This document shows, in pieces, positions 8,101-15,988 of a DNA stretch of 64,000 bases; the first letter of the stretch is position 1; the number at the start of each line of letters is the position of its first letter. Position numbers and translations under genes: made by a program. Origin of the DNA: Microbispora sp. H13382 (GTDB lineage Bacteria; Actinomycetota; Actinomycetes; Streptosporangiales; Streptosporangiaceae). The DNA lies in contig NZ_JABBXA010000009.1 in assembly GCF_014161445.1 (NCBI RefSeq), forward strand, positions 124,001-188,000, given 5' to 3'. The notes beneath the pieces were generated by a model. The model was not told where the DNA came from. It worked only from the letters and a program-made list of their open reading frames with translations, and did not search any database.

Positions 8101-8380
8101 GGAAGCGGGCAAAGAGCACGTAAAAGCTCTGTCGTGTCGGGAATGACCGGATTTCGATCCGAGAGATCGAGGGTGGTCCGGGTGAACGCCGTCCCCGCCG
8201 TTCACGCGGTCGCGTCTACCCTCGCTCGTCCGCCGGCACACTTCGCAATGTCGGGCATGCCCGACGTATTGGAAGCACCGGCTTCGCCGTGACGCGAGGT
8301 CACGGCCGTCCATGCGGGCGTGGCGTGGCGCCGGGGGTGATGGTTCCCGTGTGGGTACGTTCCTGCTCGGGAGGATCGCC
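8101..8380. other. 280-bp intergenic region upstream of the secreted protein gene
   Basis: I see no gene. GGGAGG at 8369-8374 is the ribosome binding site for the ATG at 8381. A frame reading from 8312 into the gene has no independent support. Confidence 0.4.
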
Positions 8381-8812
8381 ATGAGAAAGATCGTCGCTGT
8401 CGCCGTGCTCGCTGCGATGACCATGCTCGGGACGGTCGCCGCGGTCGCCTCGGTGGATGCCGGGGCCGGCGGCCACCCGAGGACCGGTCCGAGGGCGGGG
8501 ATCGCGCCGCAGGCGCCCGCTCCCAGAGGGGGCGTGGAGCGGCAGGAGGTGAGCCGGGGCCAGTACGACGTCCTCGTCGGCCAGTGCCGCTACCGGAAGA
8601 CTTCCGAGGCGCGGAAACGCTGCCGCGCGGAGGTGCGCGAACGGTACACGGTCGGCGCCTTCAACCCGAACCTCGACTGCCGTACGTACTCCGGGGTCAG
8701 CGTCTGCGGCGCGCTCGAACTCACCGCCGCGCAGCGCTCCTGTGTCGAGAAGTCCGTGGCCGGCGGGCTGACCCGACGGCGGGCCGAGGTGGAGTGCTAC
8801 GCCTTCCGCTGA
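8381..8812 (+). CDS. Small secreted six-cysteine protein
   Basis: 143 residues with GGGAGG upstream of ATG 8381. A classical signal peptide (MRKIVAVAVLAAMTMLGTVA) is probably cleaved near residues 22-26. A Gly/Pro-rich stretch follows, then a compact basic domain from about residue 55. The mature part has six cysteines (69, 81, 100, 109, 121, 139), an even number consistent with three disulfides after export. I do not recognise the family. It could be an extracellular inhibitor, binding protein or peptide-like factor; nothing adjacent indicates which. Confidence 0.75.
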   Translation: MRKIVAVAVLAAMTMLGTVAAVASVDAGAGGHPRTGPRAGIAPQAPAPRGGVERQEVSRGQYDVLVGQCRYRKTSEARKRCRAEVRERYTVGAFNPNLDCRTYSGVSVCGALELTAAQRSCVEKSVAGGLTRRRAEVECYAFR

Positions 8813-8892
8813 GGCCGCCCTTTTCGGCGGAATTTCCGGCCGAACCCAATCATTTGGCCAAAACGCAACTTTCCGTGATCTACCCTGCGGGG

Positions 8893-9297
8893 GTGGACGC
8901 CAACAGTCAGGGTGCCGCCGAACTCCTGAAGGCGCTGATGCGTACGGCGGCGCGGTTCAGCGAGATGGGGCGCTCCGTCTCCCGCGACTTCTTCCCCCAC
9001 GTCCGCGTCGAGCCCGTCTCCGATCTGGCCGGGCCCGCCGTACGGCTCGGCGCCGCGCTGGCGCTGCCGGGGCACGACCTCGTGTTCGAGACCGCGGTCG
9101 GGGTCGGCGACGGGACCTTCAGCGTGCGGGGCGATCTCGTGCTCGACGGCGAGGAGGAGATCCTGGTCCTGCCGTCCGTCGAGATCGCCGATCCGGTGGC
9201 GTGCGCGGACCTGCTGGACCGGTACGCCGACGAACTGCTGACACCTGCCCGCTGGCACGTGCAGCGGCTCCTGGAGTCCTGCGAAGCGGACTCCTAG
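8893..9297 (+). CDS. Conserved hypothetical protein, leaderless
   Basis: 134 residues from GTG 8893. A TACCCT -10 (8881-8886) lies exactly where transcription would begin at the start codon, so the mRNA is probably leaderless. The protein begins with a helix (AAELLKALMRTAARFSEMG) and is then mostly beta strand (HVRVEPVSDLAG, HDLVFETAVGVGDGTFSV). No motif or membrane segment is visible, and the function is not recognised. Its last six codons form the first copy of a 32-bp hairpin repeat. Confidence 0.7.
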   Translation: MDANSQGAAELLKALMRTAARFSEMGRSVSRDFFPHVRVEPVSDLAGPAVRLGAALALPGHDLVFETAVGVGDGTFSVRGDLVLDGEEEILVLPSVEIADPVACADLLDRYADELLTPARWHVQRLLESCEADS

Positions 9298-9355
9298 CGA
9301 GAAGCGCGTCCTGCGAAGCGGACACCGAGTGAGCAGCGCGTCCTGCGAAGCGGAC
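9275..9355. repeat. Three 32-bp-spaced copies of a GCGAAGC mini-hairpin
   Basis: GTCCTGCGAAGCGGAC occurs at 9276-9291, 9308-9323 and 9340-9355, an exact 32-nt period. Each copy folds as a GTCC/GGAC stem enclosing a GC-GAA-GC core. The 7-mer GCGAAGC is known as an exceptionally stable DNA mini-hairpin. The first copy overlaps the end of the + strand gene; the others fill the gap to the convergent DUF742 gene. A transcription-stop or boundary role is inferred. Confidence 0.8.
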
Positions 9356-9363
9356 GGCTGACG

Positions 9364-9717
9364 TCAGAGCGCCTGGAGTCCCTGGATCACCTCGCGGAGG
9401 ATGCGCTCCTCGGGCAGCTGGGCGACCGTGGCCTGCGGCCGCGCCGTGATCAGCCCCTGGTCGCGCAGGTCGCCGAGCAGGATGCGGACGACGTTGAGCG
9501 ACAGGCCGAGCTCCGAGGCCAGATCGGCCACGGAGGAGGGAACCCGGCACAGTTGCAGGATCCGCCAGTGCTCGGGGGCCAGCCCGGTGACCCCGCTGTA
9601 CGCCGAGGGAGACGTCCTGATGATGGTCATCAGGTCGAACTCCGGCCCGGTCGGGCGGGTACGGCCACGGGTGATCGTGTAGGGGCGCAGCAGCGGCCCG
9701 TCCTCGTGCGCGGTCAC
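9364..9717 (-). CDS. DUF742 family protein (CvnC-like)
   Basis: 117 residues. It contains LLRPYTITRGRTRP near the N-terminus and a winged-helix-like DUF742 core (EHWRILQLCRVPSSVADLAS, SLNVVRILLGDLRDQGLI, ending with EERILREVIQGLQAL). In actinomycete conservons this protein is the third component of a membrane-associated signalling set (sensor kinase, roadblock protein, DUF742 protein, small GTPase). Here its ATG overlaps the stop of the kinase gene (9714-9717), so the two are coupled. The roadblock and GTPase genes are missing locally. Confidence 0.9.
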   Translation of the reverse strand: MTAHEDGPLLRPYTITRGRTRPTGPEFDLMTIIRTSPSAYSGVTGLAPEHWRILQLCRVPSSVADLASELGLSLNVVRILLGDLRDQGLITARPQATVAQLPEERILREVIQGLQAL

Positions 9718-11813
9718 GAGTCCTCCTGAGCGCGTTGCCAGCCTGCCTGGAAGGAGGAGAACAGGTCGCCCCGCTCCTCTTTGAGTTGCGGAGCGAGGTT
9801 GGCCTGCCGCACCCGGCGGGGCAGGGAGTCCTCGGCGCCGCCGCCGATCGGCGGTGTGAGGGCCAGGGCCGGGGGCGCGGCCTCCGGCTGCGCGAGGCGC
9901 TCGACCACGGGTTCCCTGGTCTCGTTCTCCACCACGATCTCCTTCGGAAGCAGGAGCACGGCGCTCGTCCCGCCGTACGGCGAGGTGCGCAGGGAGACGC
10001 GGATGTTGTGCCGCCTGGCCAGCAGCCCGACCACGAACAGCCCGAGCCGGTCGCTGTCGGCCAGGTCGAACTCCGGCGGGTCGGCGAGCCGCGCGTTGAG
10101 GTGCGCCAGCTCGTCCGGGGGGATGCCGAGCCCGCGATCCTCGACCTCGACGGCGAAGCCGCGGGCGACCATCTCCCCTCTGACCTGTACGCGGGTGTGC
10201 GGCGGGGAGAAGACCGTGGCGTTCTCGATCAGCTCGGCGAGCAGGTGGACGACGTCGGTGACGCCGGCGCCCGCGAGGGAGAACCCGTGCGGCACGTTCA
10301 CGTCCACCCGCAGGTAGTCCTCCACCTCCTCGGTGGCGGCGCGGGCCACGTCGTACAGCGGGACCGGGTTGCGCCAGCCGCGGCCGGGCACGGCGCCGGA
10401 CAGGATGATCAGGCCCTCCGCGTGGCGGCGCATGCGGGTGGTGAGGTGGTCGACGCCGAAGAGCCGTTCGAGCAGGTCGGGGTCGCTGATCTCCTTCTCC
10501 AGGCCGTCCAGCATGCCGAGCTGGCGCTGCAGCAGCGACTGGCTGCGCCGGGCGAGGTTCAGGAAGACCTTGTTGACGCCCTTGCGCAGCTCGGCCTGGC
10601 CGACGGCCGCCTCGATCGCGGTGTGCTGCGCCGAGGCGAACGCGCGTCCGAGGTTCTCGATCTCGACGGTGCCGCTGGCCTGGGTCACCGGCGGGGTCTC
10701 GGCCGTCACGTCGACGTCCTCGCCGCGCCGCAGCCGCTGTACGAGCTCGGGCAGTCGCTGCCCGGCCAGGTCGGACGCGGCCCGGTGCAGGGTGCCCAGC
10801 TCGCCGGTCACCGTACGGGCGAACCGGAAGGAGATGAACGCGGTCGCGAGCACGGCCGCGAGGCCGAGCGCGCCGACGACGCCGATGTCCCAGAGCACGT
10901 CCTCGGCCAGCGGCACGGCGCGGGCGGCGGTGGCGTCGGAGGCCGCGTCCGTCGTCTCGGTGAGCTGGCGGGTCAGGGCCTGGGCCGTCGTCGGCCAGGC
11001 GATCGCCTCCGGCGGGAGCGGCTGGCCCGGCCGCACCCTGGCGATGACGTCGTTCTCCAGTGAGATGAACGACGTGTAGACGGCGGTGGAGTTCAGCGTG
11101 CCGTACTGCTTGATCAGGCCGGCGTCGAGCTGGCTCGTGCCGAGCTGGTAGAGCAGGCGGCGCTTGCCGACCATGCCGGAGAAGGCGTCCCGCTCGTCCT
11201 GCGTCATCCGCCCGGACGCCTGCGCGCCCAGCACGAGCGCGGACTGCTGGCTCACCAGCTCACGGCTGCGGGTGATGAGGATGAGCGCCTTGGTCTGCTC
11301 GATGATGTCGATGTTCGGGGAGATCATCAGCCGGTCGTAGACCTGGTGGGCGGTCTCGACGGCGGCGCTGTACTCCTCGATCGCGTCGAGGCGGGTGAGC
11401 CGCTGGTCGTCGATCTGGCCGCGCAGGACGTCGAGCCGGTCCAGCTGCCGGAGCAGGTCCTGGACGCGGTCCCACATCGCCGGGGGCGTCTTGTCCTCGG
11501 CCTCGGCCGACAGGCGGGTCAGCAGGACCGCGGTGGCGTCGGTCTTGCGGCGCTGCACCTGGAGGTCGGTGCGCAGCGAGGAGGTGCGCCAGGCGAGGTA
11601 GCTCACCGACACGAACCGCTCGCTCTGCAGCTGGTTGATGGCCTCGCTGACGGGATAGACGATGTTGTCGTAGACCTTCTGGATGCGCAGAAGCTGCTGC
11701 CCCTGCTCGATGGTCAGCTTGGCGGCGAACCCCCAGATCACCACCAGGGCGGTCAAAGGCACCAGCAGGATCGCGAAAATCTTGAATCGGATGGATCGTT
11801 TCCGACCAGCCAT
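9714..11813 (-). CDS. Nitrate/nitrite-sensing-type sensor histidine kinase (CvnA-like)
   Basis: 699 residues from ATG 11813 (CAGGT just upstream); an upstream ATG at 11837 lies inside a palindrome and is less likely. One membrane helix (FAILLVPLTALVVIWGF) is followed by a long helical extracellular sensor resembling nitrate/nitrite sensing domains, a second helix near residues 320-340, and a HAMP-like stretch. The C-terminal ATPase has an N box (LLAELIENATVFSPP), a G1 box (VEDRGLGIPPDEL) and DSDRLGLFVVGLLARRH. No clear phosphoacceptor His box is seen, as in many conservon kinases. It probably signals through the coupled DUF742 protein. Confidence 0.92.
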   Translation of the reverse strand: MAGRKRSIRFKIFAILLVPLTALVVIWGFAAKLTIEQGQQLLRIQKVYDNIVYPVSEAINQLQSERFVSVSYLAWRTSSLRTDLQVQRRKTDATAVLLTRLSAEAEDKTPPAMWDRVQDLLRQLDRLDVLRGQIDDQRLTRLDAIEEYSAAVETAHQVYDRLMISPNIDIIEQTKALILITRSRELVSQQSALVLGAQASGRMTQDERDAFSGMVGKRRLLYQLGTSQLDAGLIKQYGTLNSTAVYTSFISLENDVIARVRPGQPLPPEAIAWPTTAQALTRQLTETTDAASDATAARAVPLAEDVLWDIGVVGALGLAAVLATAFISFRFARTVTGELGTLHRAASDLAGQRLPELVQRLRRGEDVDVTAETPPVTQASGTVEIENLGRAFASAQHTAIEAAVGQAELRKGVNKVFLNLARRSQSLLQRQLGMLDGLEKEISDPDLLERLFGVDHLTTRMRRHAEGLIILSGAVPGRGWRNPVPLYDVARAATEEVEDYLRVDVNVPHGFSLAGAGVTDVVHLLAELIENATVFSPPHTRVQVRGEMVARGFAVEVEDRGLGIPPDELAHLNARLADPPEFDLADSDRLGLFVVGLLARRHNIRVSLRTSPYGGTSAVLLLPKEIVVENETREPVVERLAQPEAAPPALALTPPIGGGAEDSLPRRVRQANLAPQLKEERGDLFSSFQAGWQRAQEDS

Positions 11814-11831
11814 CAGACCTGCCCGTCGGTT

Positions 11832-11841
11832 ACACATGTGT
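11832..11841. promoter_or_regulatory. ACACATGTGT palindrome upstream of the kinase gene
   Basis: A perfect 10-bp palindrome, extended by TT/AA flanks, lies about 19-28 nt before the chosen start of the histidine kinase gene. It could be an operator. No regulator can be assigned. Confidence 0.35.
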
Positions 11842-11969
11842 TAACAGTGGCGAAACCCTAGCAATCTGTGAGCTGGGCCACCAGGGATCGTTCCTAACGA
11901 CTTGGGCCACACCCCATATCGGGACAGTCTCGACGTTCCGGAGGAAAGCTCTTGCCTCACTGTGTCTGG

Positions 11970-11980
11970 TTGTCAGACAA
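11970..11980. promoter_or_regulatory. TTGTCAGACAA palindrome, candidate GntR operator
   Basis: This 11-bp perfect palindrome lies 7 nt before the ATG of the EamA transporter. A half-site copy (TGTCTG) is just upstream. FadR/GntR-type operators have this shape, and a GntR-FCD regulator is encoded directly after the transporter. Confidence 0.55.
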
Positions 11981-11987
11981 TCGACCC

Positions 11988-12923
11988 ATGAAATCCAGAT
12001 CGGGTCCGCTCGCGGTGGTCGCGGCGGCCGTCCTGTGGGGGACCGCGGGCACCGCGGGAACCCTCGCCTCTGCCGGCTCCGTCTCGCTGGCGGCGGCCCG
12101 TCTCGTGCTCGGCGGGGCCCTGCTGGGCGCCCTGGCGCTGATCGCGTCTCGCCGGGCGCGGCGCACGGCGCACGGGAACGTTCCGGGAAACGCGATGCGC
12201 TGGGCACTGGTCCTGGGAGCCGTCGCCGTCGCGGCCTACCAGCTGTGCTTCTTCGCCGCGGTCGACAGGACGGGCGTGGCGATCGGCACGGTGGTGGCCA
12301 TCGGCAGCGGCCCCGTCTTCACCGGGCTCCTATCCTGGCTGGCAGGACAGGAACGGCCGAGCGGGCGCTGGGCGCTCGCCACGGCCGCCGCCGTCGCCGG
12401 GTGCGCGGTGCTCGTCACCGGCGGAGGAGCCGGCGGCGCGGACGCCGCGGGCATCGCGCTCGCCCTCCTCGGCGGGCTCCTGTACGCCTTCTACGCGGTC
12501 GTGGCGGCCCGGGCCATCGGCGGGGGCATGGAGTCGGGGACCGTGATGGGCGTCATGTTCGGCGGCGCCGCCGTGCTCATGCTGCCGGTCCTCGTGCTGA
12601 CCGGACCGGCCTGGCTCGCGCGGCCGACCGGCCTGCTGACCGCGCTCTACCTCGGCTGCGCCACGACCGCGCTGGCCTATCTCCTGTACGGCCGGGGCCT
12701 GCGCACCACCCCTGTCGCCACGGCGGCCACGCTCGCGCTGGCCGAGCCGGCCGTCGCGGCCCTGCTGGGCGTCGTGGCGCTGCGCGAGCACCTGTCCCTC
12801 GTCTCGTGGGCCGGCCTGGTGCTGCTCGCCCTGGGACTGGTCGTGGTGGCGCTGCCCGCGAGGGCGGCCGCGCCGGACGCCCCCGCGGTGGAAACGCCCA
12901 CGGCGGCGGCCGGGACTCGTTAG
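11988..12923 (+). CDS. EamA-family (DMT) transporter
   Basis: 311 residues from ATG 11988. There are about ten hydrophobic segments in two five-helix halves, the 10-TMS DMT layout. The first EamA repeat starts with VAAAVLWGTAGTAG and the second with ALLGGLLYAFYAVVAARAIG. The late TTALAYLLYGRGLRTTPVA region and the EPAVAALLGVVALRE signature are characteristic. It is likely a metabolite exporter of unknown substrate in the plasma membrane. It is followed 13 nt later by a GntR regulator and has a palindromic operator-like site in front of the start. Confidence 0.9.
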   Translation: MKSRSGPLAVVAAAVLWGTAGTAGTLASAGSVSLAAARLVLGGALLGALALIASRRARRTAHGNVPGNAMRWALVLGAVAVAAYQLCFFAAVDRTGVAIGTVVAIGSGPVFTGLLSWLAGQERPSGRWALATAAAVAGCAVLVTGGGAGGADAAGIALALLGGLLYAFYAVVAARAIGGGMESGTVMGVMFGGAAVLMLPVLVLTGPAWLARPTGLLTALYLGCATTALAYLLYGRGLRTTPVATAATLALAEPAVAALLGVVALREHLSLVSWAGLVLLALGLVVVALPARAAAPDAPAVETPTAAAGTR

Positions 12924-12936
12924 TAGGCTCGGTCCC

Positions 12937-13551
12937 GTGACCACCCTGAGACCCGTGTCCACCGTCGAGGCGCTCGCCGCCGCGCTGCGCGAGCGGGTGC
13001 TGTCCGGGGACATCGAGCCGGGGGCCGCGCTGCCCGAGCAGGAGCTGTCCGCACGCTACGGCGTGGCCCGCCCCACCGTGCGGGAGGCGCTGGCGCTGCT
13101 CGTCCACGAGGGACTGCTGCGGCGCGAGCGCAACCGCAGCGCGTACGTCCCGGTGATCACCCCCGCGGACCTGGACGACCTCATGTACGTGCGCGGGCCG
13201 CTGGAGGAACTGATGGCGCAGGCCGTCGCGGGGCGCCGGGTGACGGCGGCGCAGGAGGCGCTGGACCGCCTGTCCGGACTGCCGCCCGGCGCGCCCTGGG
13301 CGGCCGTCGTGGCCGAGCACATGGCCCTGCACGAGGCGCTCGTCGCCGCCGCGGGCAGCCCCCGCCTGGAGCGGCTGTACGCCACGCTCGCGGCCGAGAC
13401 GCGGCTCGGGCTGGTCCGGCTCAGGAACGCGTACGAGGACCCCCACGAGCTCGCGGCCGAGCACGCCGGGCTGCTGCGCGTCATCGCCGAGGGGCCCGCG
13501 GACGCGGCGGTCCGCGCGGTGCGCGAGCACCTGCGGTGGCGGCATCCCTGA
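12937..13551 (+). CDS. GntR-family regulator with FCD domain
   Basis: 204 residues from GTG 12937. The wHTH is at residues 8-75 (LRERVLSGDIEPGAALPE, ARYGVARPTVREALALL, HEGLLRRERNRSAYV). The helical FCD ligand domain follows (MYVRGPLEELMAQAVAG, HMALHEALVAAAGSPRL, HAGLLRVIAEGPADAA, REHL). The FCD metal-ligand histidines are plausible at HMALHE, EHAG and REHL. A TAGGCT -10 (12924-12929) suggests its own leaderless transcript. It most likely controls the preceding EamA exporter. Confidence 0.92.
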   Translation: MTTLRPVSTVEALAAALRERVLSGDIEPGAALPEQELSARYGVARPTVREALALLVHEGLLRRERNRSAYVPVITPADLDDLMYVRGPLEELMAQAVAGRRVTAAQEALDRLSGLPPGAPWAAVVAEHMALHEALVAAAGSPRLERLYATLAAETRLGLVRLRNAYEDPHELAAEHAGLLRVIAEGPADAAVRAVREHLRWRHP

Positions 13552-13626
13552 GGTGTGCGGGCTCCAGGCGGCCGGAGACCCGGATTCCCTTGCACGGCGC
13601 CACTTCAAGTCGTCACAATCGCGCCC

Positions 13627-13998
13627 ATGCACGGCAACCCTGTGCCGGACACCTATGTGTACGTCACCGAAGAAGGCGTGACGCGTCACTACGCCGACGG
13701 CAGCGTCGAGGCCCTCGCTTGGGAGGACGTGGTCGAGGTCCGCGTCGGCGGCCACAGCCACCGGGAGCCGCCCGGCCATCCGGAGGACGTCTTCATCGTC
13801 CTGCTGGACCGTGAGGGCGAGGGCTGCGTGGTCCCCCACTCGGCGACCGACGCGAGCTTCCTGACCCGGCTGCGCTACCTGCCGGACTTCGACCTCGACC
13901 GGCTGAGCACCGCGGTCGCGAGCGCGCGTGCGGACTACGTCGTCGTGTGGCGCAGTCCGGAGCCGCCGTCCCCGTTGCCCGACCTCGAATACGACTAG
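13627..13998 (+). CDS. Conserved hypothetical protein
   Basis: 123 residues from ATG 13627. It is acidic and rich in beta strand (TYVYVTEEGVTRHYADG, VVEVRVGGHS, DVFIVLLDREGEGCVV) with a C-terminal helix (DRLSTAVASARADYVVVW). No signal peptide or membrane segment is present. The first part resembles a PH-like or immunity-protein beta sandwich, but this is only an impression from the strand pattern. It is the last gene before a 519-bp gap that precedes the polysaccharide locus. Confidence 0.65.
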   Translation: MHGNPVPDTYVYVTEEGVTRHYADGSVEALAWEDVVEVRVGGHSHREPPGHPEDVFIVLLDREGEGCVVPHSATDASFLTRLRYLPDFDLDRLSTAVASARADYVVVWRSPEPPSPLPDLEYD

Positions 13999-14517
13999 AG
14001 ACCGCGGCGTCGTGCCGGCCCCGTGAACGCTTCACGCCGGCGAAGCGGGCTCCTGCGCTGTTCCGGATGTAGTTCGGTGAGTTCCGGGCAGCGCCGGCCG
14101 TCCAATCGGCATCGCATTTTGAATCGGCGGGTAAGGCCGAGTTCGATTACGGAGTCGATTCGACCAGATAGTACTTTCGAGGCGCAGAGGGGCAGGTATT
14201 CGCTGGATTTCGCGAGTCCGCCGCTCCCTTTCGCGGGCGTATGAGGTGGCCGCATAGGCATTTTGTGTATCGGCATATATTGGCGGTATATGCCGTGCTG
14301 AGGACTGGTAGTGCCATCTTGGACCGTTCCCGTCAAGTCCTCCAGCTGGGGTCATTGCGACCAATTGTGGACAGGGAGCTTACGTTCCCTACCGGGCCGT
14401 CGCTGTCTAACATCATCCTCGTGCGGGCACGCCCTCAAATGGGTGAGTCGTGGGTCAACCTTTGAGACGCGAGGGGCGTCAACCACCTGGACGGTCCGGC
14501 TACCTAGGCGCGGTGAG
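13999..14517. other. 519-bp lower-GC leader in front of the polysaccharide locus
   Basis: Much lower in G+C than either flank, with no convincing gene on either strand. It contains a perfect inverted repeat at 14271-14295. It probably holds the main promoter and control region of the priming transferase operon. The ribosome site GGTGAG is at its 3' end. Confidence 0.5.
14271..14295. promoter_or_regulatory. CGGCATATA-N7-TATATGCCG inverted repeat
   Basis: Perfect 9-bp arms (14271-14279 and 14287-14295) around a 7-nt spacer, about 220 nt before the priming transferase start and in an A+T-rich patch. It could be a regulator binding site or an RNA hairpin in the leader. Confidence 0.5.
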
Positions 14518-15987
14518 ATGGAATCGCAAACGGAGTTGGCGGAATCGGGGGTGTTTCCCCGCAAAGTCCATGTGCGGCTGCCGGTGAGCGTGTCGACGAG
14601 ATCGTATTCGAAGATTCTCCTGGTGGGAGACCTGCTCTGCGCTGTTGTCGCCCTCGCCGGCGTCGAGCTCACGCGGCTGTGGTTCGGCGCCTTCATCCCG
14701 GTGTACGACCTCGCGTTCGGCGCGACCCTGACGATCTCCTGGCCGCTGGTCGTGGGCGTCGCCGGCGGCTACCGCAGACGCACCCACGGCGAGGGGACGG
14801 AGGAGTTCCGCTCGGTCGCCCAGGCGGGCCTGGGCCTCATCGCGGCCGTCGCGATCGGGGCGTACCTCACGCAGACGAACGTCGCCCGTAGCTACGTCAT
14901 GGCGATGCTGCCGCTCGCCACGGTGCTGACGCTGCTGATCCGGCACCGCATGCGCAAGCGGCTGCACCGGCTGCGCATGAAGGGCCGGTACATGCGGCCG
15001 GTCGTGGCGGTGGGGCACCGGCAGTCCATCCACGAACTGGTGCTGCAACTCAGGCGGCAGCCGTACCACGGCATGCGGGTGGTGGCCGCCTGCCTGCCGA
15101 GCGGGCAGTACCGCAGGCAGCGCTCCGACATCGACGGCGTGCCCGTTCTCGGAGACTTCCGGGACGTGCCCGCCGTGGTCGACAAGGTCGATGCCGAGGC
15201 GGTCGCGGTCCTCGCGTGTCCCGAACTCCACGGCGCCGCGCTGCGCCGCCTCGCCTGGGGGATCGAGTCGCGGGGGACCGACCTGTTCGTCGCCCCCGCG
15301 CTGATGGACGTCGCGGGACCGCGCATCAGCGTCCGCCCGGTCGCGGGGATGCCGCTGCTGCACGTCGAGCACCCCGACCTCCAGGGCTCCCGGCGGCTCG
15401 TCAAGAACGGTTTCGACAGGATCGTGGCGGCCGCGTTCCTCCTCATCCTGCTCTTCCCGATGCTGGCCATCGCGGCGGTCGTGCGCGCCACCAGCCCCGG
15501 CCCCGCCCTGTTCCGGCAGACCAGGATCGGCCGGTACGGCCGCGAGTTCCACATGCTGAAGTTCCGGACCATGGTCGTGGACGCCGAGCGGCTCAAGCCG
15601 GTCCTGGCCGCGTCCAACGAATCGGACGGTGTTTTGTTCAAGATTCGGAACGATCCACGCATCACTCGCGTGGGCATGCTGCTGCGCCGCTACTCCCTGG
15701 ACGAGTTGCCCCAGCTGCTCAACGTGCTGCGCGGTGAGATGTCGCTCGTCGGGCCGCGCCCGCCGCTGCCCGCGGAGGTCGAGCGGTACGGCACGGACGT
15801 GCACCGGCGCCTGGTCGTACGGCCGGGCATGACCGGGCTGTGGCAGGTGAGCGGCAGGGCGGACCTGTCCTGGGAGGAGTCGGTCCGGCTGGACCTGCGG
15901 TACGTGGAGAACTGGTCGCTCCTGCTGGACCTGCAGATCCTGTGGAAGACGTGGTCCGCGGTCACCGGCGGCAGGGGGGCCTACTGA
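14518..15987 (+). CDS. Polyprenyl glycosylphosphotransferase (WbaP/CpsE-type priming enzyme)
   Basis: 489 residues from ATG 14518. Four N-terminal hydrophobic segments (about 27-155) and a CoA-binding-like central domain are followed by a fifth hydrophobic segment (FDRIVAAAFLLILLFPMLA) and the cytosolic transferase domain. Its signature elements are SPGPALFRQTRIG, FHMLKFRTMVVDAE, RYSLDELPQLLNVLRGEMS and VGPRPPLPAEV. The enzyme moves a hexose-1-phosphate from a UDP sugar to undecaprenyl phosphate and so starts repeat-unit assembly. It is the first gene of the locus, and its stop is 1 nt before the start of rfbA. Confidence 0.95.
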   Translation: MESQTELAESGVFPRKVHVRLPVSVSTRSYSKILLVGDLLCAVVALAGVELTRLWFGAFIPVYDLAFGATLTISWPLVVGVAGGYRRRTHGEGTEEFRSVAQAGLGLIAAVAIGAYLTQTNVARSYVMAMLPLATVLTLLIRHRMRKRLHRLRMKGRYMRPVVAVGHRQSIHELVLQLRRQPYHGMRVVAACLPSGQYRRQRSDIDGVPVLGDFRDVPAVVDKVDAEAVAVLACPELHGAALRRLAWGIESRGTDLFVAPALMDVAGPRISVRPVAGMPLLHVEHPDLQGSRRLVKNGFDRIVAAAFLLILLFPMLAIAAVVRATSPGPALFRQTRIGRYGREFHMLKFRTMVVDAERLKPVLAASNESDGVLFKIRNDPRITRVGMLLRRYSLDELPQLLNVLRGEMSLVGPRPPLPAEVERYGTDVHRRLVVRPGMTGLWQVSGRADLSWEESVRLDLRYVENWSLLLDLQILWKTWSAVTGGRGAY

Positions 15988-15988
15988 C

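Noticed and set aside
6478-8424. 648-codon minus-strand frame opposite the membrane protein
   Set aside because: It is Arg/Pro/Gly-rich without a motif, and the + strand frame has clear hydrophobic segments and a leaderless-type promoter.
9275-9355. Three-unit array as a minimal CRISPR
   Set aside because: The 16-bp repeat and 16-nt intervals are too short, and the first copy is coding. The intervals are themselves similar to each other.
14023-14364. Small genes in the low-GC leader
   Set aside because: Short frames on both strands lack a start with a ribosome site and any protein-like pattern.
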